From Martelella mediterranea (GTDB lineage: Bacteria > Pseudomonadota > Alphaproteobacteria > Rhizobiales > Rhizobiaceae), in NCBI RefSeq assembly GCF_004342225.1, contig NZ_SMAR01000008.1:1-64000 (forward strand): a stretch of DNA of 64,000 nucleotides, in the 5' to 3' direction. This document shows positions 17,107 to 26,782 of the stretch, piece after piece. The first letter of the stretch is position 1, and every line of letters begins with the position of its first letter. The position numbers and the translations under genes were made by a program. The notes beneath the pieces were generated by a model, which did not search any database, was not told the origin of the DNA, and saw nothing but the letters and a program-made list of their open reading frames with translations.

Positions 17107-17447
17107 TGTCCCTCACGAACAAACCGACCGGAAACCTCGTTGCGTCCCGGTGCATTTTAAAAACGGATATAGCGTGACTCGTTCCCATATTTGAATGACG
17201 TACCTCAAGGCTTTAAATACATTGTTTCGGATTTATTCAAGGCAGGTGAAATACGTCCAGGCAATGAACGAGGGATCACATCTCTTAATGCCCCCGCGCA
17301 AACAGCGATTTTTCAGTTCTAATCGAATTAGTTCACACTGTTTCTTGACAGATGCACTGTTTGCGCGTGATTGCATGAGGCGATAAAGCCGCAATGGCGT
17401 TTTGCGAATTCGCAATGCGGCAATGCTTGAAGAGAGGTAGAGGAAAC
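17107..17447. other. Regulatory region between the aquaporin gene and fumC
   Basis: This 341-bp gap serves two divergent genes. It contains a palindrome CTAAT-CGA-ATTAG (17319-17331), a TTGACA at about 17345 that could be a -35 for fumC with no good -10, and the perfect 14-bp palindrome at 17402-17415. Upstream extension of the fumC frame to 17394 is not coding by ribosome-site criteria. Confidence 0.45.
17402..17415. promoter_or_regulatory. Perfect 14-bp palindrome before fumC
   Basis: TTGCGAATTCGCAA is identical on both strands and lies 32 nt before the fumC ATG. A dyad this close to the start codon would suit a repressor operator or a short mRNA hairpin. No regulator is assigned. Confidence 0.45.
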
Positions 17448-18839
17448 ATGACTGAAACCCGCACCGAAACCGATACATTCGGCCCGATTGAAGTTCCCGC
17501 AGACCGTTACTGGGGCGCACAGGCGCAGCGTTCGCTTGGCAACTTCAAGATCGGCTGGGAAAAGCAGCCACTTTCGGTCATTCGCGCTCTCGGCATTGTC
17601 AAACAGGCTGCAGCAAGGGCCAATATGGCGCTTGGCCGCCTGCCGCAAGACATCGGCAATGCGATCGTTGAAGCAGTTCAAGAGGTCATTGACGGCAAGC
17701 TGAACGACCACTTCCCGCTGGTGGTCTGGCAGACGGGTTCGGGCACACAGTCCAACATGAATGCCAATGAAGTGATCTCAAACCGCGCCATTGAAATTCT
17801 TGGCGGGGAAAAGGGCTCGAAAAAGCCGGTTCATCCGAACGACCACGTCAATATGAGCCAGTCTTCAAACGACACCTACCCGACGGCCATGCATATTGCC
17901 TGTGCCGAGCAGATTACGCACCACCTGATCCCGGGCCTCAAGCATCTTCACGAAGCCCTTTCCGCCAAGGAAAATGAATTCGCCGACATCATCAAAATCG
18001 GCCGCACCCATACGCAGGATGCAACGCCGCTGACGCTGGGACAGGAATTTTCCGGCTATTCGGCTCAGCTTGCTTCCGCGATTGAACGCATCGAGCTGAC
18101 GCTTCCCGGTTTGTATCACCTTGCGCAGGGCGGCACGGCTGTGGGTACAGGCCTCAACGCACCGGTCGGCTTTGCAGAAAAAGTTGCGGAAGAAGTCGCA
18201 AAAATCACTGGCCTGCCATTTGTCACCGCACCGAACAAGTTCGAAGTTCTCGCCGCGCACGACGCGATGGTATTCTCGCACGGGGCTATCAATTCTGCCG
18301 CCGCTGCCTGCTTCAAGATTGCCAATGACATTCGCTACCTGGCGTCAGGCCCGCGCTCCGGCCTTGGCGAACTGGCATTGCCGGAAAACGAACCCGGTTC
18401 CTCGATCATGCCCGGCAAGGTCAACCCGACCCAGAACGAAGCCATGACGCAGGTTTGCGCGCATATCTTCGGCAATCAGGCAGCGCTGACTTTTGCCGGC
18501 AGCCAGGGGCAGTTTGAACTAAACGTCTACAACCCGATGATGGCGTATAACTTCCTGCAGTCTGTGCAGCTTCTGGGCGATGCCGCCGTATCCTTTACAG
18601 ATCACTGCGTCACGGGGATCAAGGCCCGAGAAGAAAACATCAAAGCCGGTCTGGAGCGCTCGTTGATGCTGGTAACAGCGCTGGCACCGAAGATCGGTTA
18701 CGATAATGCCGCCAAGATCGCCAAAACCGCACACAAGAATAATACGACCCTGCGCGAGGAAGCGCTCGCCACCGGCCTCGTCACCGAAGCAGAGTATGAC
18801 GAAGTGGTCCGTCCGGAACTGATGATTGCACCGAAGTAA
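17448..18839 (+). CDS. fumC: Class II fumarate hydratase
   Basis: Hydrates fumarate to malate in the TCA cycle; iron-sulfur-free, heat-stable tetramer. The start is at ATG 17448 with GAGAGG and AGAGG upstream; it gives 463 aa, close to E. coli FumC (467). The fumarase/aspartase signature [16 protein letters not shown] is at about residue 316, and the catalytic region [16 protein letters not shown] is at about 185. Possession of an iron-free fumarase fits an organism that also carries iron-responsive regulation. Confidence 0.96.
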   Translation: MTETRTETDTFGPIEVPADRYWGAQAQRSLGNFKIGWEKQPLSVIRALGIVKQAAARANMALGRLPQDIGNAIVEAVQEVIDGKLNDHFPLVVWQTGSGTQSNMNANEVISNRAIEILGGEKGSKKPVHPNDHVNMSQSSNDTYPTAMHIACAEQITHHLIPGLKHLHEALSAKENEFADIIKIGRTHTQDATPLTLGQEFSGYSAQLASAIERIELTLPGLYHLAQGGTAVGTGLNAPVGFAEKVAEEVAKITGLPFVTAPNKFEVLAAHDAMVFSHGAINSAAAACFKIANDIRYLASGPRSGLGELALPENEPGSSIMPGKVNPTQNEAMTQVCAHIFGNQAALTFAGSQGQFELNVYNPMMAYNFLQSVQLLGDAAVSFTDHCVTGIKAREENIKAGLERSLMLVTALAPKIGYDNAAKIAKTAHKNNTTLREEALATGLVTEAEYDEVVRPELMIAPK

Positions 18840-18866
18840 GCATCTGTGCGGAAATCCTGAGATGAC

Positions 18867-18897
18867 AAGCCCCGGCATTTGACCGGGGCTTTTCTTT
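18867..18897. terminator. Terminator after fumC
   Basis: AAGCCCCGG and CCGGGGCTT make a perfect 9-bp stem with a 7-nt loop, followed by TTCTTT. Convergent lysE-type gene ends just beyond. Confidence 0.9.
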
Positions 18898-18899
18898 AC

Positions 18900-19514
18900 T
18901 CAGGCAAATGCCGACGAAACAGCAACCAGCCCGAAACCGATCAAAATGCCTCCGGAAATGCGCGCCACCCAATGGGCAAATTCTACCGGCAATCTATGGC
19001 GGATAATGGCAACCAACCCACTCAAGAAAACCCACCACAGCAGGGAGCCTGCAAAAACGCCGAGAACCACCACAACAAGCGCCTGATTGCCACTGGCATC
19101 AGCAAGCCCGAAGCCGGCAAAAATCGCCACAAATGAGAGGATCGTCGCAGGGTTGGTGATGGTCAGCACATAGGTGGTCAGCAAAGTACGGATGAGGTCC
19201 CCCCTGCCCGCAGTTTCCTGCACGGACGCAGCTCCGGTCTTGCGCATCTCGCGCCACCCCAGAAAAATCAGGAAGGCACCACCAAACAAGGCCAGCGGCG
19301 TTGAAATTTTCGCAAGAGCAGCTGAAAAGGCAGCGAAGCCGAGTGCCGCCAGCGCGCCATAAGACGCATCAGCCAGAGCCGTTCCAAGACCACCTGCCAC
19401 ACCGGAAACGAAGCCGCGCGTCAAAGAACGATTGATGCAAAGAGCGCCAATCGGCCCGACAGGTGCAGCAATCGCCATGCCGACAAGCACACTCTTAAGC
19501 AATAGTTCCAGCAT
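18900..19514 (-). CDS. LysE/RhtB family amino-acid exporter
   Basis: Inner-membrane translocator of 204 aa with about six hydrophobic helices. The N-terminal phrase AAPVGPIGALCINRSLTRGF matches the LysE family signature (APVGP...). The family exports lysine, homoserine or threonine and related compounds; the substrate is not evident. It lies 3' of sufA on the same strand but a hairpin at 19610-19631 separates them, so it is probably a separate transcript. Confidence 0.88.
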   Translation of the reverse strand: MLELLLKSVLVGMAIAAPVGPIGALCINRSLTRGFVSGVAGGLGTALADASYGALAALGFAAFSAALAKISTPLALFGGAFLIFLGWREMRKTGAASVQETAGRGDLIRTLLTTYVLTITNPATILSFVAIFAGFGLADASGNQALVVVVLGVFAGSLLWWVFLSGLVAIIRHRLPVEFAHWVARISGGILIGFGLVAVSSAFA

Positions 19515-19609
19515 GATCCGTGATCCTTCCTATCTCGCAAAATAGGCCATAAATCAGTTCATGCCTGAGATGAAGGTGTTTTCGCATGAAAGCACCGGGC
19601 AAACAGAAA

Positions 19610-19631
19610 GGCCGCGCTTTCAAGCACGGCC
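19610..19631 (-). terminator. Terminator of the suf operon
   Basis: GGCCGCGC and GCACGGCC form an 8-bp stem (one G-T pair) with loop TTTCAA; on the minus strand it is followed by TTTCTG. It lies 27 nt after the sufA stop. Confidence 0.65.
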
Positions 19632-19657
19632 CCACAAAAACTCGAAATGTATAACAA

Positions 19658-20050
19658 TCAGTGCGCGGCGGCTTCCCGCGCTCTGGCCAGTTCGGCGAGG
19701 TCTGCCGCCTTAAGTTCAACCGACTCCCCACAACCGCAAGCCGAGGACTCGTTGGGATTATTGAACACGAATCCGGTTCGAAGCTTGGTGACTTCAAAAT
19801 CCATTTGCGTGCCGAGAAGATAAAGGGCTGCGGCCGGATCAACCCAGACTTTCGCACCGGCATGCTCGACGAAGTCGTCCTTGTCGTTCGCATTTTCGCT
19901 GGTCACGAGGTCTACGGCATATTCCATGCCAGCACAGCCACCTTTTTTGATCGAAACGCGAATGCCTAGGGCGTCCTCTCCCTTGTTTGCAACAATTTCG
20001 TTGATGCGGCTGGCCGCTGCATCTGTAAGTGTAATGACTTGAAAGCCCAT
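19658..20050 (-). CDS. sufA: Iron-sulfur cluster carrier SufA
   Basis: A-type carrier that receives clusters from SufBCD and passes them to apo-proteins. From the ATG at 20050 (GGAGACATCAA upstream) the product is 130 aa. The HesB/IscA domain shows the three conserved cysteines in GGCAGMEY and SACGCGES. The ATG at 20068 gives seven extra residues with no binding site. It is the last gene of the suf operon, 71 nt after sufT. Confidence 0.92.
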   Translation of the reverse strand: MGFQVITLTDAAASRINEIVANKGEDALGIRVSIKKGGCAGMEYAVDLVTSENANDKDDFVEHAGAKVWVDPAAALYLLGTQMDFEVTKLRTGFVFNNPNESSACGCGESVELKAADLAELARAREAAAH

Positions 20051-20121
20051 TTGATGTCTCCTTGCCACCTGAGTTCAAGGCTCAGGGTTGAGGTTCATTG
20101 CAGCATCGGCAACCGGACCGG

Positions 20122-20502
20122 TCAATACCAGCCGACAGCGATCTTTGCTTCTTCCGACATCCGGTCCGGCGTCCATGGCGGATCAAAAGTCATGATGGCT
20201 TCCGCACCGGACACGCCTTCAACCATGCTGACCGCATTTTCAACCCAGATCGGCATTTCACCGGCCACCGGGCAGCCCGGTGCTGTCAGCGTCATGTCGA
20301 TCTTCACAAACCGGTTATCGTCGATATCGATCTTGTAAATCAGGCCGAGTTCGAAAATGTCTGCCGGTATTTCCGGATCATAAACGGTTTTCAGCGCCGA
20401 AACGATATCATCGGACAGCCTTGCCAGCTCTTCCGGCGGAATAGCCGAGCCGCTTTCTGCCGGAGCATTGGCAGCTTGATTTTCCGTTTCTTCAACACTC
20501 AT
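20122..20502 (-). CDS. sufT: SUF system Fe-S cluster assembly protein SufT
   Basis: DUF59 (MIP18-like) protein of about 126 aa. The core has TVYDPEIPADIFELGLIY and the conserved cysteine in LTAPGCPVAGE. In bacteria SufT supports maturation of Fe-S proteins, especially under high demand. Start ATG 20502 with GGGAGA 7 nt upstream; a GTG just before it is less well placed. Sits between sufS and sufA; in Agrobacterium this position is called sufX. Confidence 0.9.
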   Translation of the reverse strand: MSVEETENQAANAPAESGSAIPPEELARLSDDIVSALKTVYDPEIPADIFELGLIYKIDIDDNRFVKIDMTLTAPGCPVAGEMPIWVENAVSMVEGVSGAEAIMTFDPPWTPDRMSEEAKIAVGWY

Positions 20503-20514
20503 CACATATCTCCC

Positions 20515-21768
20515 TCAGGCAAAGAAGGACCGCGCAAAATCCAGGGCTTCTGCCAGCGCGTCCACTTCCTGACGTGTATTATACATGCCGAACGACGCCC
20601 GGCAGGTCGACGTTACGCCAAACCGGGTCAACAATGGCTGGGCACAATGCGTACCTGCTCTGACGGCAACACCACGCCGGTCAATCAGGGTCGAAATATC
20701 GTGGGCATGTACACCTTCGATAACGAAGGAAAAAATGCCACCCTTGCCCGGCGCATCGCCAATAATCCGAAGGGCATTTATCTGCCCCAGCGTTTCTCTT
20801 GCATAAGCCGTCAGATCAGCCTCATGTGCAGCAATCGCCGCACGACCTATTCCTTGCATATAGTCAAGGGCAGCGCCCAATCCAATAGCCTGAACAATCG
20901 GTGGTGTTCCCGCCTCGAAACGGTGCGGCGGCTCAGCATAGTCAACGCGATCTTCAAAGACATCGGCAATCATCTCGCCGCCGCCCTGGAAAGGACGCAT
21001 CTCCTTTAGCCGGTCATACTGCCCATAGAGCACGCCAATGCCAGACGGTCCGTAAAGCTTATGGCCGGTCATCACATACCAGTCGCAGCCGATATCCTGA
21101 ACATCGACCGGCATATGAACCGCGCCTTGCGAGCCATCCACCAGCACCGGAACACCACGCTCATGCGCAATTCGCGTGACCTCTTTGACGTCGACAACAG
21201 TTCCGAGCGCATTGGACATCTGTGTCATCGCAACAAGCTTCGTACGCTCTGTCAGGCAGCTTTCAAATGCGTCCATGTGAAAGACACCATCATCATCGAC
21301 CGGCGCCCAGACGATTTTCACACCCATGCGTTCGCGCAGAAAATGCCAGGGCACGATATTCGAATGATGCTCCATGATCGAAAGAACGATCTCATCGCCT
21401 TCCTTCAGATGCTCCATCGCCCAGCCATAGGCGACCGTGTTGATCGCCTCAGTCGTGTTGCGCGTAAAAACAATCTCATTCACAGAACCGGCGTTCAGAA
21501 ATGAGCGTACCTTTTCCCGCGCGGCTTCATAAGCATCGGTAGCAGCATTGGACAAAAAATGAAGGCCACGATGTACATTGGCATATTCATGGGCATATGC
21601 GTTGCTGATCGTGTCAATCACCACCTGTGGCTTCTGCGCAGAAGCACCATTATCCAGATAGACGAGTGGCTTTCCATCGTGCACCGTGCGCGACAGGATC
21701 GGGAAATCCCGCCGCACAGATTCCACATCATAGCCAGCGTTTTTCTGGGTGGATGCCTGTTCAGTCAT
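20515..21768 (-). CDS. sufS: Group II cysteine desulfurase SufS
   Basis: PLP enzyme releasing sulfur from cysteine for cluster assembly. The 417-aa sequence has YLDNGASAQKP near the N-terminus, MTGHKLYGPSGIGVLYG around the PLP lysine, and the active cysteine in TSTCRASFGMYN, the short-loop group II form. Group II enzymes normally need a SufE or SufU partner; none is visible in the operon. It overlaps the 3' end of sufD by 8 nt, so translation is coupled. Confidence 0.95.
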   Translation of the reverse strand: MTEQASTQKNAGYDVESVRRDFPILSRTVHDGKPLVYLDNGASAQKPQVVIDTISNAYAHEYANVHRGLHFLSNAATDAYEAAREKVRSFLNAGSVNEIVFTRNTTEAINTVAYGWAMEHLKEGDEIVLSIMEHHSNIVPWHFLRERMGVKIVWAPVDDDGVFHMDAFESCLTERTKLVAMTQMSNALGTVVDVKEVTRIAHERGVPVLVDGSQGAVHMPVDVQDIGCDWYVMTGHKLYGPSGIGVLYGQYDRLKEMRPFQGGGEMIADVFEDRVDYAEPPHRFEAGTPPIVQAIGLGAALDYMQGIGRAAIAAHEADLTAYARETLGQINALRIIGDAPGKGGIFSFVIEGVHAHDISTLIDRRGVAVRAGTHCAQPLLTRFGVTSTCRASFGMYNTRQEVDALAEALDFARSFFA

Positions 21769-23032
21769 GACGGTCCAGCCATTCTGTAATCACAGATTCG
21801 ACGGCCTCTGTCAGCTGCTCGTCTTCAAACTCTTCCACCACTTCCGCGGCGAAGGCATTGATCAGCAGACCACTGGCAACTTTGCGCGGAATACCACGGG
21901 CCATCATGTAATAAAGATGGTTTGGATCGATGTCGGTCACTGTCGCGCCGTGACCGCACTGTACATCATCCGCGAAGATCTCCAGTTCCGGCTTGGACGA
22001 AAAGCTGCCGTGATCGGTCATCAGAAGTGTGTTGCAGGCCATTTTGGCATCGACCTTCTGCGCATCGGGCGCAACGCGGATGAGTCCCTGAAACACGCCG
22101 CGTGCCTTATCAAAGACTACATTGCGAATGGTTTCAGTCGATGTCGTGTTGGCAACATTATGGCCCAGGTTGAAGGTGATGTCGGTATGCGTATCCCCAC
22201 CCAGGAGATTGACGCCACGCAGCATCAGATCTGCACCTTCGCCTTCAACCTCACACTCGATTTCGTGACGCACCAGCTTGCCGCCGGTGTTTACGATCAG
22301 CAGCTTAAGCTTCGCATTCTCGGAAAGCGAGATCTTCAGTTTTCCGAGATGGCTGTCAGAAGCGCCCTGATCCTGCATGATCACATAGGTCACCTCAGCG
22401 TCCTTACCAAGCGTAAGCGAGGTAACATTACTGACGAGAGCGGCTGCATCTGTCGGCGCGACATGACGCTCGACAAATGTGCCGCTTGTACCGTCACCAA
22501 AGGAAATGGCGTGGCGCGCATGCACCTGACCACCGCTGTGCGCAGCCTGAAGTTCCAGCGGGCGCTGAAGTTCTGTTCCCGCGTCGATATTGATCACATA
22601 GCCGTCAGCGACCATCGCACCGTTGATGCGGCCGATCGCATCGTCGTCACGGGAAACGGCAATCAGCTCACCTCCATCGCCACCGCCGAGCGCTTCGGCA
22701 AAGGTTGACACGGTAACACCATCGACCGAGAGCGATGCTGATGCCTTGCCCTGAATGAGCGGCAAAAGACTGGTATCGGCAAACAAAGCCGCGATCGGAT
22801 TAACCGCCTCACCGGCTTCTTCCGGCACCGCCTTCAGAAGGTTTCTGAGGTCGGTATAATGCCAGGCTTCGACGCGCCGCGTTGGCAATCCTGCTTTCTT
22901 GATTTCACCGGCGAGCTTATCGCGCATCGTTGTGACCGATGCATCACCCGGCAGTGAACCAAAGCTGCGGCCAAATGAGGCCAGCAACTGCTCTTCCGCT
23001 GATGTCAGCGTAATCTGGTTTTGCGCATTCAT
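21761..23032 (-). CDS. sufD: Fe-S cluster assembly protein SufD
   Basis: Scaffold subunit that pairs with SufB in the SufBC2D complex. The 423-aa sequence carries the SufBD beta-helix core, with GHGATVTDIDPNHLYYMMARGI near the C-terminus, a hallmark of SufD/SufB. The N-terminal part is the variable helical region. Starts 18 nt after sufC stop. Confidence 0.94.
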   Translation of the reverse strand: MNAQNQITLTSAEEQLLASFGRSFGSLPGDASVTTMRDKLAGEIKKAGLPTRRVEAWHYTDLRNLLKAVPEEAGEAVNPIAALFADTSLLPLIQGKASASLSVDGVTVSTFAEALGGGDGGELIAVSRDDDAIGRINGAMVADGYVINIDAGTELQRPLELQAAHSGGQVHARHAISFGDGTSGTFVERHVAPTDAAALVSNVTSLTLGKDAEVTYVIMQDQGASDSHLGKLKISLSENAKLKLLIVNTGGKLVRHEIECEVEGEGADLMLRGVNLLGGDTHTDITFNLGHNVANTTSTETIRNVVFDKARGVFQGLIRVAPDAQKVDAKMACNTLLMTDHGSFSSKPELEIFADDVQCGHGATVTDIDPNHLYYMMARGIPRKVASGLLINAFAAEVVEEFEDEQLTEAVESVITEWLDRHD

Positions 23033-23050
23033 TATTTAACCTCCCGGCCT

Positions 23051-23806
23051 TCAGGCTGCTTCGCCGATGATATCGGCGTAACCATTGGCTTCGAGTTCGT
23101 GCGCAAGTTCCTTGCCGCCGGTCTTGATGATCTTGCCCTTGTAAAGAACGTGAACGGTATCCGGCACAATGTAATCGAGAAGGCGCTGGTAATGGGTAAT
23201 GACCATGACCGACCGTTCCGGCGAGCGCAGCGCATTCACGCCATCGGCAACGATTTTCAGCGCATCAATATCAAGTCCGGAATCGGTCTCGTCCATAACG
23301 CAAAGCTTGGGTTCAAGCAGCGCCATCTGCAGAATTTCCGCGCGCTTCTTTTCACCGCCGGAAAAGCCGACGTTAAGCGGCCGCTTCAGCATTTCAAAAT
23401 CGATCTGAAGTTCGGCAGCGCCTTCCTTGACCTTGCGGATAAAGTCCGGTGTCGAAAGCTCGTCTTCTCCACGCGCCTTGCGCTGCTCGTTGATCGCCAC
23501 TTTGAGAAACTGCATGGTGGCGACACCGGGAATCTCAACAGGATACTGAAACGCCAGGAACAGGCCCTTGGCGGCGCGCTCTGCTGCGTCGAGTTCCAGA
23601 ATGTTCTCGCCGTTATAAAGCACCTCACCTTCGGTCACTTCATAATCTTCGCGACCGGCAAGGATATACGAGAGTGTCGACTTGCCGGAGCCATTCGGCC
23701 CCATGATCGCTGCCACTTCACCGTCCTGAATGGTCAGGTTGAGGCCCTTGATGATTTCCGTGCCGTCCTCGGCAATGCGTGCGTGCAGGTTCTTGATTTC
23801 AAGCAT
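23051..23806 (-). CDS. sufC: Fe-S cluster assembly ATPase SufC
   Basis: ABC-type ATPase of the SufBC2D scaffold. 251 aa with Walker A GPNGSGKSTLSYIL (about residue 36), signature FSGGEKKRAEILQMALLEP, Walker B LCVMDETDSGLDIDAL and the switch in VITHYQRLLDYI. The DETDSGLD form of Walker B is characteristic of SufC rather than transporter ATPases. Confidence 0.97.
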   Translation of the reverse strand: MLEIKNLHARIAEDGTEIIKGLNLTIQDGEVAAIMGPNGSGKSTLSYILAGREDYEVTEGEVLYNGENILELDAAERAAKGLFLAFQYPVEIPGVATMQFLKVAINEQRKARGEDELSTPDFIRKVKEGAAELQIDFEMLKRPLNVGFSGGEKKRAEILQMALLEPKLCVMDETDSGLDIDALKIVADGVNALRSPERSVMVITHYQRLLDYIVPDTVHVLYKGKIIKTGGKELAHELEANGYADIIGEAA

Positions 23807-23875
23807 TGTGTGTTTCCTTCAAGGAATAAGGTAGCGCTCCAAGCGCTTGAATATGTAAGCAAAAACGACCGGCGA

Positions 23876-25360
23876 TCAGCCGACCGAGCCTTCCAGCGAA
23901 ATACCAATCAGCTTTTGTGCTTCGACGGCGAATTCCATCGGCAGCTCCTGAATGACTTCGCGGACAAAACCATTAACGATCAATGCAATCGCCTCTTCCT
24001 CCGGAATGCCACGCTGCATGCAGTAGAACAGCTGATCCTCGGAAATCTTCGACGTGGTCGCCTCATGCTCAAAACGGGCCGAGGCATTGCCAGCCTCGAT
24101 ATAAGGCACAGTGTGCGCACCGCATTTATCGCCAATCAGAAGACTGTCGCACTGCGTAAAGTTTCGTGCGTTTTCTGCCTTGCGATGGGCTGAAACCTGA
24201 CCGCGATAGGTATTGTTGGAAACACCGGCCGAAATGCCCTTGGAAATGATACGGCTCGACGTGTTCTTGCCGAGGTGGATCATCTTGGTGCCACTATCGA
24301 TCTGCTGATGCCCATTCGAAACGGCGATTGAATAGAATTCACCGCGCGAATTGTCGCCACGCAGAATGCAGGACGGATACTTCCAGGTGATAGCCGACCC
24401 CGTTTCAACCTGTGTCCAGGAAATCTTGGAATTGTCACCCCGGCAATCGCCACGCTTGGTGACGAAGTTGTAAATGCCGCCCTTGCCTTCCTTGTCGCCC
24501 GGAAACCAGTTTTGAACTGTGGAATACTTGATCTCGGCATCATCCAGCGCAATCAGCTCGACGACTGCGGCATGAAGCTGGTTTTCATCACGTTGCGGCG
24601 CTGTGCAGCCTTCCAGATAGGACACGTAAGCGCCCTCTTCGGCAATGATCAGCGTGCGCTCGAACTGGCCGGTATTCTTCTCGTTGATGCGGAAATAGGT
24701 CGAAAGCTCCATTGGGCAGCGAACGCCCTTCGGAACGAACACGAAGGAACCATCGGTAAAGACCGCCGAGTTGAGGGCTGCGTAGAAGTTATCGCCCTGC
24801 GGAACGACAGACCCCAGATATTTCTGCACCAGCTCCGGATATTCACGCATGGCTTCCGAGATCGACATGAAAATCACGCCGGCCTTGGCCAGTTCCTTTT
24901 TAAACGTGGTCACAACGGAAACAGAGTCAAAGACGGCATCAACGGCCACCCGGCTCGACTGGTGCTGTTTTTCTTCAACACCTGCCAGGATCTCCTGTTC
25001 CTGAAGCGGAATCCCGAGCTTTTCATAGGTCGCAAGAAGCTCCGGATCGACCTCATCCAGCGTTTTGGGGCCACTGACCGATTTTGGCGCTGCATAATAA
25101 TAAAGATCGTTGAAGTCGATCTTCGGATAGTCAACGCGCGCCCAGCTCGGTTCTTCCATGGTCAGCCAGCGCCGATAAGCGGCCAGACGCCATTCGAGCA
25201 TCCAGTCCGGCTCCTGTTTTTTGTGCGAAATGAAACGGATGATGTCTTCGGACAGACCTTTGGGGGCCTTGTCCACTTCCACCATCGTTTCGAAACCATA
25301 TTTGTACTGATCAACATCGATCTTAGCGACCTGATCGACAGTTTCCTGCACGGCAGCCAT
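23876..25360 (-). CDS. sufB: Fe-S cluster assembly protein SufB
   Basis: Scaffold subunit that holds the nascent cluster. 494 aa, with the family phrases [40 protein letters not shown] and [16 protein letters not shown]. The conserved cysteine region [11 protein letters not shown] is present. A 138-nt gap upstream separates it from the first desulfurase gene and contains an inverted repeat at 25409-25428. Confidence 0.96.
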   Translation of the reverse strand: MAAVQETVDQVAKIDVDQYKYGFETMVEVDKAPKGLSEDIIRFISHKKQEPDWMLEWRLAAYRRWLTMEEPSWARVDYPKIDFNDLYYYAAPKSVSGPKTLDEVDPELLATYEKLGIPLQEQEILAGVEEKQHQSSRVAVDAVFDSVSVVTTFKKELAKAGVIFMSISEAMREYPELVQKYLGSVVPQGDNFYAALNSAVFTDGSFVFVPKGVRCPMELSTYFRINEKNTGQFERTLIIAEEGAYVSYLEGCTAPQRDENQLHAAVVELIALDDAEIKYSTVQNWFPGDKEGKGGIYNFVTKRGDCRGDNSKISWTQVETGSAITWKYPSCILRGDNSRGEFYSIAVSNGHQQIDSGTKMIHLGKNTSSRIISKGISAGVSNNTYRGQVSAHRKAENARNFTQCDSLLIGDKCGAHTVPYIEAGNASARFEHEATTSKISEDQLFYCMQRGIPEEEAIALIVNGFVREVIQELPMEFAVEAQKLIGISLEGSVG

Positions 25361-25408
25361 ATTTCACTCCAATTCTACCGGATTCAAGGTCCGGCGGCTT
25401 CTCGTGTA

Positions 25409-25428
25409 AAAGCGATATATAACGCTTT
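25409..25428. promoter_or_regulatory. Inverted repeat between sufS2 and sufB
   Basis: AAAGCG and CGCTTT arms flank ATATATAA. It lies 49-68 bp upstream of sufB inside the operon's only large gap. It could be a secondary regulatory site or an internal promoter element; no consensus is recognised. Confidence 0.35.
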
Positions 25429-25498
25429 ATGTAATCAAACCGGGAGAGGGTTTCACCCCATTTCCCGCATTCAAATTGACTTTTCGCAAGTTTTTAGC

Positions 25499-26665
25499 TC
25501 AGGCCGCCTGCCCGTCTAACTTCCTGCGACCGGCAATTTTCGCAAACGCATCAATCGCCTGGCTCACATCATCGTCATTTGTCTCCCATCCCAGCGAGAT
25601 CCGCAGCGCCCCGATATCGGGATCGCGCCCCATCGCCTTTAGGACATGACTTTCCCCGACTTTACCGGACGAACAGGCCGAACCGGCTGAAAGCGAAACA
25701 CCTTCCAGATCAAAGGCAATCTGCCCGGTTTCTGCCTTCATGCCCGGCAGCGTAAAAAAACAGGTATTGGCAACGCGCCTGAGACCCTGACCATAGATCT
25801 CAACATCGGCTGCAGCATCGCGCATACCGCGTTCAAGCCTGTCACGCAGCGCTTCGATCCTCGCATTCCGTGTTTCAATTTCTAACGATGCAGATTTCGC
25901 AGCCGCACCGAACCCCAGAATACCTGGCAGGTTTTCAGTGCCCGAATGATGTCCCTTTTCCTGTCCACCGCCACGAACAAGCGGTGCAGGCATCAGCGTT
26001 TCACCGCGCGAAACAAGCGCACCAACGCCTTTCGGCCCGCCAATCTTGTGAGAAGAGAGAATCAGGAAATCAGCTCCCAGCGCCTCGATATCAACCGGAA
26101 TACGCCCTGCGGCCTGAACGGCATCAACGACAAGCAAGCCGCCATGCGCATGAACAATCTTTGCCGCGGCCTCCACCGGCTGAATAATGCCGGTTTCATT
26201 ATTGACCAGCATGATCGCAACCATCGGCAGCCCTGCTGATGGGTCATGGGCTGCAAGCTTCGCCTCAAGATCCGCCAGGTCAACAAGACCGTCCCGTGAA
26301 ATCCCGATCTCAGTCGTCATTTCAGCAGGGAAACGCCCACCTTCATGAACAGCCGGGTGTTCGATACCGGAAACATAAAGTGCGCCAAGCGAGATGGCGC
26401 TGCGTCCCATGCGAAAATCAGGAGTAAGAATGTAGTTGGCGGCTTCAGTGGCACCGGAAAAGAAAATGATATGCTGCGGCTCAGCTCCCACCATCGCACC
26501 AACTTCACGGCGAGCGGCCTCAATGCGTGCCCGCGCGGCGCGTCCTTCGCGATGAACCGACGATGCATTGCCGATAAGATCAAGACCATCCAGCACGGCC
26601 TTACGCGCTTCCGGCAGAAGCTTCGCGGTCGCATTCCAGTCGAGATAGATACGATTGACGCTCAT
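25499..26665 (-). CDS. sufS2: Group I (NifS/IscS-like) cysteine desulfurase, first suf gene
   Basis: 388-aa PLP enzyme of the NifS/IscS class: N-terminal YLDWNATAKLLPEA, PLP lysine in LILSSHKIGGPKGVGALVS, and catalytic cysteine in LSAGSACSSGKVGES on the long mobile loop. It heads the suf operon, as sufS2 does in the Agrobacterium sufS2BCDS1XA operon, and so gives the operon two desulfurases of different groups. It probably delivers sulfur without SufE because group I loops reach the acceptor. Transcribed from the iron-regulated promoter upstream. Confidence 0.9.
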   Translation of the reverse strand: MSVNRIYLDWNATAKLLPEARKAVLDGLDLIGNASSVHREGRAARARIEAARREVGAMVGAEPQHIIFFSGATEAANYILTPDFRMGRSAISLGALYVSGIEHPAVHEGGRFPAEMTTEIGISRDGLVDLADLEAKLAAHDPSAGLPMVAIMLVNNETGIIQPVEAAAKIVHAHGGLLVVDAVQAAGRIPVDIEALGADFLILSSHKIGGPKGVGALVSRGETLMPAPLVRGGGQEKGHHSGTENLPGILGFGAAAKSASLEIETRNARIEALRDRLERGMRDAAADVEIYGQGLRRVANTCFFTLPGMKAETGQIAFDLEGVSLSAGSACSSGKVGESHVLKAMGRDPDIGALRISLGWETNDDDVSQAIDAFAKIAGRRKLDGQAA

Positions 26666-26762
26666 ATCGCCCTTATTTGCGTTGCCAAACGGTTCCGTTA
26701 CGCATTTTCCTTGAAATTCGTTACCCGCTTGTCCTATTTGAACCGCAGAAACGAATATCTTT

Positions 26763-26779
26763 TTTCGAACAATTCTAAA
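26763..26779. promoter_or_regulatory. Irr box (iron control element) at the suf promoter
   Basis: TTTCGAACAATTCTAAA matches the rhizobial Irr/ICE consensus TTTRGAAYNRTTCYAAA at all but one specified position (C for R at base 4). It lies just downstream of the predicted -10 on the suf strand, about 98-114 nt before the sufS2 start. Irr is the haem-responsive Fur-family regulator of this order. Confidence 0.7.
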
Positions 26780-26782
26780 CTG

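Noticed and set aside
19753-22708. Other antisense ORFs across sufA to sufD
   Set aside because: Same reason; codon pattern belongs to the minus-strand genes.
23021-25519. Long plus-strand ORFs (390 and 335 codons) opposite sufB and sufC
   Set aside because: Both are antisense to strongly conserved genes and encode Arg/His/Phe-rich translations typical of shadows.
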